From assembly GCF_964355755.1 (NCBI RefSeq), contig NC_092675.1:3012312-3072311 (forward strand): DNA of 60,000 bases, read 5' to 3'. Made by a program: the position numbers and the translations under genes. Of this stretch, positions 24,701-39,700 are shown piece by piece. Position 1 is the first letter of the stretch. The number at the start of each line of letters is the position of its first letter. The notes beneath the pieces are model-generated. The model ran no database searches, had not been told where the DNA came from, and saw only the letters and a list, made by a program, of their open reading frames with translations. Source of the DNA: Antedon mediterranea (taxonomy: Eukaryota > Echinodermata > Crinoidea > Comatulida > Antedonidae).

Positions 24701-27700
24701 AGGATGATCTCTAACGCTGGGCCATTCTTAGGCTCAACTATCAGCTTAAAGTCTAAATTATCATATTCTGATGGACTACAACCTCCTGTTGAAAAAGCAT
24801 TTCAATAAAGCATCCTTTTTGTTTTGTTTTTTTTTACAGTTACTTTCTTTAAAGATTAACAAATTAGAGGAAATCGAATATTTTTTTTTTCAATTTCATT
24901 TCCAAAAAACACAAAAGGCTACCAGCTGTCGCAACTATACAAAAAAAGGTTCTAAAAATGTATCATTGTTCGAATAACAAAAATTATTTTACAAAGCATT
25001 CTGAAACTCAGCTATGTAATTTAATAATATTATACTTTAGATGGACTACATAATGACAGATAACAAGCTTTAACAACAAAAATTACACTAAATATTAACT
25101 GTATTTTGTCCAGATTTATCTCCAACTTTAGACTACTGTCTCTAACAAAAAGATGATAATTATCAAAAATAAATTATTCGTAGGTTTCATAAGCAAATCA
25201 AAGTACAATTCATATTCATCCCCATCATTTTCCATTGACACAACCATTATCACACCATAATCATAGTCAAATTTGTCATTAATAAGTGACATATATGAAT
25301 CAACCATACAACTTGGATTTGTGTTGTAAAATGCAATACAATTTGCTACTGCTTGACACTTGTAAGTAATAGTACTAAAACATTACAATATCACTTTATG
25401 CTGTTATCAAACTAACTAAAGGAAAGCTTTTCTTCGGCATCATTTTATTCTCAATTTTCAGTATTCCTTTTTCTAAATATAGCTATAAAAGAATTTCCAT
25501 AGATGTATTTCATCATTTTTAGTCCGAATTTAATTGAATAATATCATCGTGTAATTATTATATTGAAACACATGACTGGTTTCTCTTGTCTCTGCCACAT
25601 ATACTTATCTAGGGACCTTTAAAATAATGATAATCATATGCGGAAAAAAAAGTACTTGTTCTATGCTGTAGAAGAAGACAGTGTATTTAAAATTAACTTG
25701 TTATACTCTTTAATCTAGGGTTTATAGATAACAATTTGTTATGTTTATTCGACGGCCAAGATACTAAGCTCTGCTGACCTATCCTTTGAGCAAAATAATC
25801 ACTTCATTTGTTTTACTTAATGGAATATTAGAGAGGTTTCGCAATCATACGAATACGATAACGAAAACGGATACGTCACGCACACGTATTCGTTTTCGTA
25901 AACCATAAAAAAATCTGTTTCGCATGGCAACAAAATATTGAGACGCGTCCAAAATATGACTGCGGTAAATTTGAGCGAAGCGCAGGTAAGTGTTGCTTTG
26001 GTGATTGGCTGCCTAGGCCTAGCGTAACATCAAAGCGAGTGAGGACTTTAAAAACTGCTATTTATCAAAATTGACTTGGCATTTTAGTAAATTACTTTAG
26101 TAAATTACTTTCAATAAATCTATAATTATATTATAATCATGAATCATTCCTGATTCAAATGCAAAATGTGCAAAATAGATCAAAAACTATACTCGTTTTG
26201 TAGTTACGAATATGACTGGTGATATTCGTCAACACGAATACGCTTTACGAATATGAAATGGGGATCAGCTCAAAAGTTTCACAAATGTATGACGTATCCG
26301 TTTTCGTTATCGTATTCGTAAGGTTGCGAAACCTCCCTACTGTCAAATTAGAAAAACACTAAAATTAACTTTTAGATTAAGAATAGAATAGAAATGACAA
26401 CAGGTGCGCCGTCATTGCGTTATTTAGGAAACTGAGAATTATAGAGTATGCTTGTTAATAATAAAACACCATTGATGGGGTGATTTATCAAGAAAATTCT
26501 TTTCATTTTCTTTCCTTTTTGAAAATATTAATAAGACTAAGAAAATTGTTATGTTGTCCAATAAACACAATATTGATTGAAAAATTGGCTGGTTAGATTT
26601 CTAATCTCAAATGAAAATAGAGGATGCAAAATGAACACATTCATGCAGGCAAACTAAACAAAGACGTTCATCATTAATAGAGGTTTTAGAGTTGTCTTAA
26701 GTTGATGATATTTTTCCAATTTTGGATCAGTCAGGTATCAGGCTGGTACTTTTTTGTAGGCCTAATATTACAAATATTATTAATTATAAATAACCTAACC
26801 TGTAATTGGAGGATTTTAAAATGAAAACACTAAATATGAGTTTTTTAAACTTGCATTTTTATCTAAACATCTTCTAATTCAAATAAATATCTTGAACTAG
26901 TTACGGCACATACATATTGTATTTTCAAAGAATTAAAATGAAGATTAAGTCATTACAAAATAACTGCTTCTATTTCATTAAATTGGAGAAATTTAAATCG
27001 TTACCTTCATCATCAAAGGGATCATAATCCTCAACAAGTGTGGTTTCCATTAAAGGGATTTTGCCACCAATCTAGAAGAAAGCAAAAGGACAATTGTTCA
27101 TTGAAGAGATTTGTTAATATAATACTATAATGCACAACAATTTTCTTAAAAAGCTTCAGGGGTGGATCATGTATGTTAGGAGGGGGGGGGGAGAACAAAA
27201 TACTCCTTTTTGGAGCCGGCAAGAGGGCATGTACTTTGTCGTAAACAAAAAACCCCTTTTCCCTATTTGTAGAAAGTAATCAGTCAGTCATTTTTTTTTA
27301 AAAGCTTCTGGGGTGGATCAAGATGTTGGGGGAGGTGGGAGGCGAGAAAACTGAAGTGACTATATTTTAACATTCCTCTATACCATTTGAAGATATTAAT
27401 ATAGATGCCGTAGAATATAGAACATTTGGTTAAGTTCAACAATTCATTTCTCTCCTATTTAAAAATCATAGATCCGCCACTGAAGTCATTTACTCAGAAT
27501 GAAAACGTTTTATAAAATAGTATCCTCTCGGATAGTATCCTCTCGGATAGTATCCTCTCGGATAGTATCCTCTCGGATAGTATCCTCTCGGATAGTATCC
27601 TCTCGGATAGTATCCTCTCGGATAGTATCCTCTCGGATAGTATCCTCTCGGATAGTATCCTCTCGGATAGTATCCTCTCGGATAGTATCCTCTCGGATAG

Positions 27701-30700
27701 TATCCTCCCGGATAGTATCCTCTCGGATAGTATCCTCCCGGATAGTATCCTCTCGGATAGTATCCTCTCGGATAGTATCCTCTCGTATGAAGACCGAATT
27801 TGACACTGCCGACAAAATGATGCTATTTAAATTGTTTACATGCAAGTTGGCAACTGGAGGTGAAACAAACCCATAAAAAGGCAGACAAGGTAACAAACTA
27901 CTACTTACCCTATAAAGATGAAGTTTTCCAGCTGATGTTCTCATGGTAATTAAAAGATGTTTTGTAAAAAGGAAACATTGTCTAACTCCCTCTTTCTTGG
28001 TTTCTCCTTTGGCGCCTAAAGATCCTAGGCGATGTCTACTCTGCTTTCGTTCATGAACCACTTGCACTAGGCTCCCTTAAAAAGTATATTGTACACATAC
28101 AGTATGTTATGCAAGGGTTGTTCATATTCCTGTATAATATCATGATGGATTTTAGAATTTTTGAATTGGGACTTCAGAATGATATCTGGTTTTCTGTGTG
28201 GTTGGTGGTTGGAAACTACCACAACTCTACCTAAACCAGACAATGTGTAATACTCCAAGAACAATTTGACTCTCTGATAATATAGATTCATTGGCTTGAA
28301 AATTTGAAAGTTTTACAGAATGAAAATCATGTATTGGACATTACAAGCACAACATGGTTTTTAACATTTAGGGCTAATGTACCTTCTTCATATCTAACTG
28401 TTATCTTTTATTTAGGATAATAGATAGAATTATTTATGGTATAATTATTATTATTAAATATAAAAATAGACACTTAATTTTCAGGTGATCGTCAATAGAA
28501 TATTTGAATATTTTTTGTTCAGTTTACCCGAGCTTATGAATTCATAATCATAATGGAATAATTGAAAGAAAGAATAACTCTCATCTTTATAATACATCAA
28601 TAAATTCTTTGATGTTCCTGGTATGTTATTTTAGCAAAAAGCCATGCACATACATTAAAATGTAATGAAGTGAGCTAACCGGCATCTAAGCAATTTAAGT
28701 TTTACTATATGCATGTTATTTATAAATTTACTACAAACTAGGGGATAGAATAAATAATTTATGGCGGTAATAAATTCAACAGAGAGCACAATGTTAATAA
28801 ATTGTAAGGCAATAGCATTGAATTATGACAATAACGACCACCATTATACATTACACGTTTGAAAAAAAAACATGTATCCTGTATTTTAAATTTTGAAACT
28901 GCAAAAGAACTTTATATTAAAACCGAAGCTAATGTTCATATGATTATCGTTCAGTATTAGATTCATATGTAATTATGGGAACACTATGCGGAAGCAAATT
29001 GTTCCATAGGGAATTAAGTTACATAAGCTTCGTCATGTTCTTTCCACTATAAATTCCTACCGTGTCTAACAAACGTCTGATGTACGTCGAGGAGAATGTC
29101 GCATCCCTCTACGATCATTCGTTCTATTGCTAGGTTTTTTCGAATGCTCTCAGTTTCAGATACCTCATCGTGCATTACCTGAATATAACAACAAATTAAA
29201 AAACAAAATGATAAATAGAAAATAGAAACCTTAAAACTAAACCAGTCTAAAAAAAGTACTTTAAATCTTTTCAGTATATAGAAATAGCTTTTTTAAAAGA
29301 TTAATTAAAATTGAATTATTGTTATATTTACATTTTAATGCGTAATTTATAGTTTTTTTATCTGTCTGGCCTCAGTGTTTATTGTTTCAAAAATTTTTTA
29401 TTTATTACACAATGGCAAGTATAGTACCCTGACCTGCATTGGAAATTAGCTATTTATTATCTATTGTATAAGGACAAACAATTAAAAAATTAATTTTTAA
29501 TGCAAAATTGTAACAAACACATTGTCACCATTGACTTATTCAAAATAAAGTGGAGTTGTAGTTTGGTGGTTAAGATAAAAATAATGTCCTGGGTTTATAT
29601 AGCGCCTAATGCTGTGAAACCTCTAAGCGCTGAACATTATTACCCTGTTGAAAAACGTGTAAGAGTGTTTAACATTTTTATTTAATTTTTATTCAACCAT
29701 ATTTCACGAGGGTGACCCAGCCAGCGGAAGCTGATTTTAAGGGGCCCTCCACATAGAGGAAAATATTTTTTTTTTCTTCTTTCCTTAATATTACCGTATA
29801 TTTCGGTGTATAAGTCGCACTTTTGACACGCAAATTTGACCTCTAAATTAAGGGTGCGTCTTATACACCGAACATAAATGCCTCACCACACACAGTGTAC
29901 ATATCGTCACCTCGTTGGCTAGGCCTGAGTAGGCTAGGCCTAGCTACAGTGTACTAACGTAACGGCAACCTGCTTCTGCCTAGTTTTCAAGGCATTTTAG
30001 CGTGATGTTATACTAAATATGATGAAAAGATTTGTTTATTATGGAGCTGTTTTAGGCGCTCCGATAAAATTTCATTTGTAAACGTTTACGATTGGAATAG
30101 GCCTAGTATTTATTTATAGTTATACGCACGATCGCCGACCGCCGTACCCCCAGCGCAAGCCCTTCCTTGGTGGCCACATGTTGACATTGATTAAAGATGT
30201 ATTGTTCCCCCTGAAAAAATAATTCTTCAAACATTTTTTGTTGAATATTCCATTTTAATGTAAAATAATTGTTATCCACTTTGACCAAAAATTAGATCGA
30301 AAAAAAAACGTATTTAAAGCAAAAAATGGTCAAATTGGCTGCCAGCCAATGTTTTTTTTGGTTGAATTTAACCATTTATTTTGTTATTTTACAAGTGAAA
30401 ATGAAAAATCACCATAATAATAAAATAATAACAACAAATAATATAAAAATACAGAGCAACAGAATAAGAGGTTAAACACAAAGTAGGGTACTCTATAAAA
30501 AAAAAAAAAAAAAAAAACTTTTTAATATGTCAAAACTGAATTAACCATGTCCTCGCTCAAAATTTATTGTGTGTGAGAGGATAAAATATGTCACAATAAC
30601 TTGTAAAGAATAAAATGAAAACATGACTAGAATTTTAAATGTTTCACATAACAAAATGGAATTTGAATTCTTACAAGTATATTATCCAAGTAAAGTTAAA

Positions 30701-33700
30701 TTTCAACATAAAAGTTTAAAATATAAGTTTAAAAAGGAAAGTCAAAAAGATAGCGAATATTAAATTCATAGATCATAAATTATTTTAGGAATTATATTAA
30801 AGAGAGTAAGTTGAAGGTGAAAATAAACATTTCTTTAATTGACGTTATAATTAAAATTTCCAGAAAAACTCCCAAATAAATTAATAATGATAATATATGA
30901 TATTGTCAATTAATAATCTCAAATTAAGAATGATAAAAAATCCACCATCCGTCTGTATTAAATATATTTATCACAAAAAATATTCACCTCCCCCACCCCC
31001 AACTCACAAACAAAACTAGGTTAAAGTATTACTGTTTATTTTATCAAAACAAATAAGACGTACCCTTGAGAGTTCTTCAAGTTTGTTCTTTGCATACTCT
31101 AAACTTTTTCTTTCAACGTGATCATGTGGAGTGTGTGCGAGTAACTCGTGGAGGGTGATGATATAGCGTGGGACTTGATGCATTGGATATGTCAGAAATA
31201 TCTCCATTGAGCGTCCCTCACATGCAGGCTTCGTTTCGTATTGTTGTAGTAGCTGGTTAAACAAAGGTCTTTGCTTGCAGGCTGCTAAAACTTGTAGACT
31301 GTAATGATGATTACGAACGTACTCATTGTAGATACTTAGCATTGGTAGCAGCATATCAAAAAGATCACCTAAAATCAAAGCAAGAGACAACAATTAGTTG
31401 TTAAGCAATTATATTATCGGTATACACTATAGGTTTTCTCATACAGTATTATGTCTAGTGACAATTTACATGTAGTATCCAGTCTGCTGACTCCAATAGC
31501 CCCATACCATAGTACCTAATTCCGAAATATCAATTTAACCTACTCTTTAAACAATATCTAAAGCTCTGTCTACACTATCAAACTAGTTTGCCAAAAAAAA
31601 AAGGGTAATATGTCCATATATGGTAGTGATATTCCCAAATATGGTAGTGATATGACATCATCATGTTCATATGAGTACATCACATTTTGTTGTCACATGA
31701 AGTGTGATAGTGTAGACAGAGCTTTATAGATGATGATTGCTGTGAGAAGATGGCAGAGGATGTTTATTGTCGCTAGGCATTGTACTACTCATGTGTCCGG
31801 TACAAATGCAAATTAGAGTGATTTTCCATGGAAATGTACTAGTGTCACTGTTGAATGGAAAATAGCATTAAAAAAAATCTAGTGGTTCATCACGTCCTCT
31901 CCTTGAATTTGATTCTGAATACCAACTTCTTATAAGATGGTTTCTTATACCGAGGTAAATATATTGAGGTAATATTCAAGGAATCGCATTGTTTCCCTAA
32001 ACACCAATCATTTAGCATTGAAATCACTTTAAATTTGGGTTTAATGCTATTATTGTCGCCTATCCATGGTCTCACACCAATCCATAATTGGCCGGTGAAT
32101 AAGGTTGTGTACAGTATTACTTGTATTAATCATGGGACATACTAGAGAGTCAACTCAATCGCAGCTTTAAACATCGGTGCCTCTGGGAGAACTGTTATTT
32201 TTTACTGAAGAGGTTACCCAGTATAAAGAATATGTAAATAAAAAGAGGGACCATCAAATAATTCTGCATTCTCAATCGGCCATTCGAATACAGACCAGTT
32301 TGAAGTAACTGTTACTACTCAGTCTGTGTTACCTGCATGTTGAGCTTACTGCATCGAGCTTATTCTTAATGATTTAACAATGTATTTAACTGCATGCCAT
32401 TAACAATCTAATTACTGTACTGTATTTTTTAAAAGGTGTTTTATATGTGGTATTTAAATATTTAATATTCATTCATACTAACAATATTTTTTTGAACAGA
32501 TATGGTGACCATTTGTAGTTGTCTCAATTTAAACTTCATAACATTACGTTATTTTCAAGGGCAAAAAATCTTTAATTACACTTTAGTACCGACGTTTCCT
32601 ACATTTTCTTACATGGACATAAAGCATAATGAATACATAAAACCAATAAGCAGTCAAGATAACACGTGCATTTGCCATTAATACAGGCATTTACTTTACA
32701 CATGGCAATGAAGAGTCTTATCACGTTGATTTCAACATTAAAACATTGATAACATCTACATTTATCTGCCATAACAATGACTACAGGTACACAGTACACT
32801 AGTACATAAGAATAAGAATATCATTTGAATAAATGATATAAATAAAATATGTATTCATAATATTGGAATTTTGTTATGACAAATTATGGAAATTGTATTC
32901 AATGGTTTAGTAGGCATCAGCATCATTGGGAATTAAAAAAAACAAAAAATGATTTCCATTTTAATTACATCCAGTGCGAGGTGCCATGTCTAAGAGAATG
33001 CATCAACCTCAACAATTTGAAAATATTAAAATGGTTGGATATAATTGATCTCTTTAATAGTTTTAGTATAATTTTACATACATGATTGTGGTTCGTCTTA
33101 ACCTTAGAAAAACTATTAAAAAAAACAGTTGAATGGCCGAGTGGTTAAGACAGAGCACGCACTAATCCAACCATTTATCGACATAGGTTTTCCACAGACT
33201 TTTACCTAATTCTTCTTAGAAATAAAAGATAAACAGGTATATATACTATTGAAGATTTTGAACAATCTTTTATAAAAATAATATTATATAGTACAATAAT
33301 GTGGTTATTGCGCACAATTAAATTTATCTCAACTGCAATGAAAAAAACAATGAAATAAATTGGGTTTTTTTTCAATTGTATAAAAATAATGTTTATAATG
33401 CATAGAGATATCATACTTAAACTTCTAGAGATTTCACTAGTTGACAGTAAAGTAATTCTTCACCAGATATTTTTGGACAAGCCCAAGACTGTCCCGAATT
33501 TGGAATTGACACAATTGGGACATAGGGTCACTACTGTTATTCAATTGGTTGTTTGTCCAATGCAGTGATAAACAACAGGAGCTGAAAGAGACCAGAACAC
33601 CAGAAAAACCTATACCCTTTACAAAAGATGCCCTGGCTTCTTTTAGTACACAAGAGCCAGTGTAAATTGGACCTCATGGTTTAAGTTCATCCATAAAGAC

Positions 33701-36700
33701 TTGTTCTACCATCAGAATCGAGTAGCGCCTTGAGCTTGTGCCAATATGTGGCACATGCAAGGGTAATAAGTTGGAATTTTCAAAATTGAGATTTTCCCAA
33801 ACACTGAAACTACATAATCCAAGATTAAAAATGCTGAAAAAATATCTTGATACCATACCATGTTAATTAACTATTTTTCTATTATTATGCAAATTTTTAT
33901 TAAAAACAACCCACTGGAAGACTTTCGATTTAAGCATAAAACATGATAGGTTTATGAAAATCATAAATTTAAACTATCTTTTTAACCAACATACCACACA
34001 AAAAGTTCAAATTTATTTATTTATTTGTCTCAAAATAGAAAAACACCAAGGTAATATAAATAAATATTGTTTCAGCTATCCTTTTCTGTAAAAATTAAAA
34101 AAACATTAATTTTTCAGCCTTTTATTATTTTTGGCTGTCTATAAAAAAATCTACACATGCAACTTATGTCCGATTTTGCTTGCATAGTGTACCACATATT
34201 ATGGAGTGCACGACTCCTGGTGTTAACCACTCAGTCACTTCACTCACATTAAGATACTTAAAATAATTAGTAAAATTTTAATATCAAGATATTGAAGTAA
34301 TCATTTTCAACACAAAGATGTTTTCAACAAAGAAAATATCAACGTTTATAAAATCACAAACTCATTTTTATTTAAAATGTGATATTGTTTGTATGATAGT
34401 GATAATTGAGATATTAGGTAATTATTGCAGAGCACTAACTTTTACAACAGCCTTTCAATTTCATGATTTCATTAAATTGTGAATAATGAAACAATAACAT
34501 GAAAATGAAAGCATGAGGAACTCTTATGATGTTGGCATTGAGACTATTATTACTATCTGTATGGTATTGTTCATACTGTATGAAGTAAAATTATGGTTTT
34601 TATGTTTTCGTCAATACTGCACTTAAGAAGTGTCCACGAAAATGATGTATTGTTCGATAATAAACCATTGTTCATTGTTTCGAATATCACGTTTGATGCT
34701 CTTGAATCCTCTATGGCTTTACCGTATTTGTAACAAAAAAAATATATATCGGCATAAATTTTGTAACCGACGATTATTGACATTATTTAAAAAAAAAAAA
34801 AATAAGAAAATAGATGTAACTACTGTATAGTATTAAAAGTAACAACACTGCTGCTTGGTGGTTGACCTTGTTGTTTGCCAGTAGTTGGTTCAAATCATAT
34901 CACAGTTTCGGTTTCTCTATCTCTATCATTACTTATTCATGTACTTTCTTTGGATGGTTTCAAAATAAAATTTTTTTTAAATAAATGAAAAATCGGTGAT
35001 TGTTTTCTGGACGGTCAAGTAAAACCATGTTTATTAATCCATTGAGTGGTCAAACCATGCAAAACACAGCAGTGTTGAGCCACTTGTAGGTAGGAGTTTC
35101 AGCAATATTATCATCAAACCAGCAGGCCCCTTTTGAAATATACTTATTGAGTTAAAATACCACACAGTTTGAGATTTATTATCCATTTGATTAAGGCGAG
35201 TAAAAATCAATTTATAGCAACATCTTTGCCATTGTGCAAATTGATAATTAAAACCAATCATAGGATTTATTATAATAAAGAGAATTTATGTCAACAATAC
35301 AGAAATGAATTACAGTATTAACTAGTAAAAAAATTGATTCAGAATATGATTAGGGTCAAAGTTCAACATTAAATAAAGATTAGCCAGATTTACTGCACTA
35401 TCTATGGTAGCAATAATTTATAGTTGCTAGGGAGGTATCCATAGAAACCGTAAATTATGTTTCTAATATGCCAAACTGCAGCAATATCAATTTACTTTAG
35501 TTATTTTACAATAAACAATCACAAGATAGAAGAATAATAGATATTAAAACAACATGGTAACATGACTAGAAGCTACTAAACCGAATCTGCTTGGATTTTC
35601 AATAAGCACTATGGTATAAGCGAACATAAAATAAATTATAATATTTGAAGTCCATGTTATCAAATCTAATCAATGCGAAACACAATTTACAATTGCATCA
35701 TCTAGGTTCCTAACATAAATTGAGTTGCATGTTATCTGATCTAAACTAATACATCTAGATTATTTTTTTCTCAAACATTATTCATACCCAGACATTTTGG
35801 ACGTGAATAAATGTTCCTCGAATACCTGGTATAAAAGCAATCTATTGAAATAAACAACAGTAGTAGTAGTCACTCTCATACTGTAGGCCTACATTTAAAA
35901 GTAACACATCCAAATGCCAACTTTAAAGACACCTTCCCTGCAATTTTGGACGTTTTTTGGAAAATAATACATATATATCACTTTAAAAACATTAAACCAT
36001 GTCATTCCTTGTCTTAAATGTACGTTTTATGGTAAATTATGATAAAAAGTGAGAAACAATGCACTACCTAAGTAGCTCGCGGCGATCAACCTCTCGTGGA
36101 CGGTCTTAGGCCTAGCCTAGCTAGGCTTAGTTTTGTAGGCCTAGCTGGTAAACATCGGTAACGTACGAACATCATACGCTAGCTATATACCTAGCTTGAC
36201 GTTGTATAGTTGCTGCATTAATTGTCTTTCTATTTTTGCCAGACTCCGTTGATACAAATTGGGGAAAACCCGGTATTTTCGCTGAAAAGTTAGGAGTCTT
36301 CCATTTGTTTTGGCCTCACAATCGATCGAAAAGTGAACGAATTACAGGTGAAAAACAAAAATATCAATCCGCGCGCAATGCATTTTGGGATTTATAGCGG
36401 GCCGCTATAATTATTAGAATCGACTTATTTTTCACATTTTTAACCGTTTAAAGACGAAAAAAGTTATCGCAATAGGACCATATAGTATTATTTTTACATT
36501 AAATATAGTTTGTGATCTTAAATTAGATCTAAAAAACGTAGGGAAGGGGGCTTTAAGTCAATGGCTACCAGATGTCTCTGTGAGACGGTTATTTGAACCA
36601 GTACCAGTACCAGTAACAGTATATACCTAACAATATACACTTGCCATAATTAATATGAGGTCCAATAAAAAATATCCACCTGGCATTAAAATCATTTAAA

Positions 36701-39700
36701 TAAAGATGTGTCCACTTGTAGTATACATTAAGATTAAACCACCTAGGGGATTTAGATTATTTCCAACTACCATTTGATAAGATGTTTTCCTGGTATTAGG
36801 ACATTATCACCAAATATAAAAACCAATGGAATAAAAGTGGAATGGAATTAAAATGTTTAACTGTAATTTACAGGTGCGATAAAACTCAGGCCGTATAATT
36901 TTGTTATAAGCTTTGTTGGAAAAAAGGTCATGTCATAATAAAGGTCATAAAGGTCATGTCATAATAAAGGTCATGTCATAATCAAGTATACAATAAATAT
37001 AGAAAGGATCACATAATTATCCCTTTAAATATTTATGTTCTGAATTCACATAGATAACTCTTAAATTTGATGGAATGATAGGAAATTAAATAATACAGAA
37101 AAAGCACATTATGTTGTGACCTACATAGCAATTGCAAACAATCCAAGATCATTTTCCATAGCACTCATTAAAAAATAAGTGACGAAAACATCTCAAGATT
37201 TGTCCAAACATTGTCATTAGCAGGATCGAAAACGTACGAAATCTCTTGGTTGGTAAAACATATTTTGTGCCTATAGCTTACCTGGATAAACCAACAATGG
37301 CCCATGCTCTCCAGAAAGAGGGCTTAGATAAAAAAGTAAAACATTCTTAGAGCACCCCTCTACCACTGGACAAGTACTCAACCACTGTTGGTTTGTGACA
37401 TTTAATACCACACAGAAAACTAAGAAAGTAGATATTGCCACTCACACTTTTCAAATTTATAAAAAGAATTGTTAATCTTAAATGTAACTGTATTAAAGGA
37501 GGGGACACATTTAGATCCTAACAAGGTGTACATAGTGTTAACAGAATATATATCCTATTACTCGTTTCATTGGGTTCCCAATAAATAGGGGTGTCCCAAA
37601 CTACTGCATATATACTTTTTTTATTTTATTTTATTTTATGTCTTTAGGCAATGTGGCCAAGGATTAATTACCAATAGTGAATTAATCACTGTCCTATCAG
37701 ATAGGTGGTAATCACCCTGATACAGGGGCTATTTTGTGAACCAGTTCACCGGGGTAACCCCCTACTCTTTTCGAATAATGAACTGGGTTCTTTAAAGTAC
37801 ACACAGGTTATAACTGTGTACACCTATGGTTTATAGTCCTTATCTGAAAAGACTTGTTACACCACCAGAACTAGGAGCGAGTCGGCCTCGAACCCTTGCC
37901 GATGTTGTTGGCTCTTTAGGTACAGTAAACGGCGCTCCTGCCTTAACCGCTCGGCCATTTGACTCGCTGTGAGTATATACTATACATTTATGCACATGCC
38001 TTGTATATCCTAGCCATTTGATTGGATGATTTATTATTTTCTCACCTTTCAACGATTAAAGGTACTAAACGATTGCGCATACTAAACGTTCAGCTGTTTA
38101 TAAACATTGACTAACTTTGATGTCGTAGGAAGGTAAATAATTTGTGATAGAAATCCAACATGTAGTATGTTTCGTTTACAACTGAGACTCTGCATCCAAA
38201 GGCCTATCACTGTTTTGTATTCATTTTGTATATTTCTTGCCATCCTGACCTTTCCTATTTTCTACTCGGCTTTCAGCTTAGAAAAATATATATTCTCACT
38301 ATTCAACTCATAAAACATTCATTTAATTGTATAATAAATACTCAAAAAGTTTTATAGAAAAGTTAGAAATGCGAGTGGCATTTAAATAAAGTAATAGGAT
38401 AAGATCTTCAGTGTAACAGTATTATATGATGTAATTCTGAAGTATTTGTTAATTAGAACGTATCTTTTAAAGTAAATTTAGCTTAAACCTGCTTCTAAAT
38501 GTTTATGTTCCAAAAGATATTAAAAACATTTTTAAACTTGCTTTTAAATTTTTATGTTTCATTCTCTAATAAATGAAATAAAAACAAAAGATTTTGAAAA
38601 CATTATTTCAGTAAAAATAAATTTACGAGAAACTGCAGTTCTTGAGAATGTGAAAGAATAGTATGACTTCCCTTTGGGAATAAATACTAGAATGACATTC
38701 ATTTTAATAATCCGTCTGCAAAGTCCGGGCATTCAAATTAAGACATAATTCATGGAAAAATCATCAAATGAATCAAGAAGCCTCAGAGTAAATAGAACTA
38801 ATTTATGAGGAATCCCTTTATGAGCCTGCAAAGAAAAATCAACTGACCCAGCGTAATATACATTCCACAATTTGTAGAAGCTTTCAAAATCATTAAAATT
38901 CACAGTTGATTATAGTATCACTGTCAGTATCGTTAATCAAAAGAATAAAACAATATTAAAGATAAAATGAAGAATCAGAATTTGAATAGACCATTTTTCA
39001 GTTTCAGTGAGATTTGTTCTATTTCAACAGAAAGAAAATTAAACAAATGAATGTTTCACTTAAAAAAAGACAAAATTAAAGTCAAATAAAGTTAATTTTA
39101 ACCAAAAACCCATTGTCTGGCAGACGATTTAATTTTATTGCTAAATTACACTCTTTCAGGTAAATAATGATTTATAAAAATCCAATTGCTTTTAATTTAA
39201 ACCTTTTCAGTCAAAATGAATACTAACATTTGTTGTCATTTAGGTTTTCCATTTTATAATTTTAAAAAAGAGATAGAGATAGAAAATTATGTCTTTAAAA
39301 AAACAAATGAAAAACAAAACTATAGTGTCCATGCAACAGGATTGACATTTTAACGACTTATTTATAAAAATTCTCTATTTAACGAGTCGCAAATTATAAT
39401 TTTATATTAACAAGAAGCTTTACAATTTTACTTTCAATCCATAACTTTTCTTTCAAGTTTAATAAATGTCATAATTTCCCTGATTTTACTGAAGCTGCAT
39501 ATACATACATATATATCGGTTTATCCAGGTATTCTAAGCACGAAATAGGCAGTACGCTCTAAATACTATAATAGAAATATCTTTAAACGTTTATTTATAA
39601 CAAACCAAATTGTTTTTGACATTGTCTGATTGGCAAGATATGTTAGAACAGACAAATGGTTCAGTATGCATTAATATCTTATTCATTTCGAATAACAATA

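Noticed and set aside
27499-27876. 125-residue plus-strand frame (SRIVS repeats)
   Set aside because: It is the antisense reading of the 15-bp minisatellite and has no other content.
34850-34905. Possible tRNA fragment (GGTGGTTGACC...TTGGTTCAAATC)
   Set aside because: Box spacing is roughly right, but no stems form.
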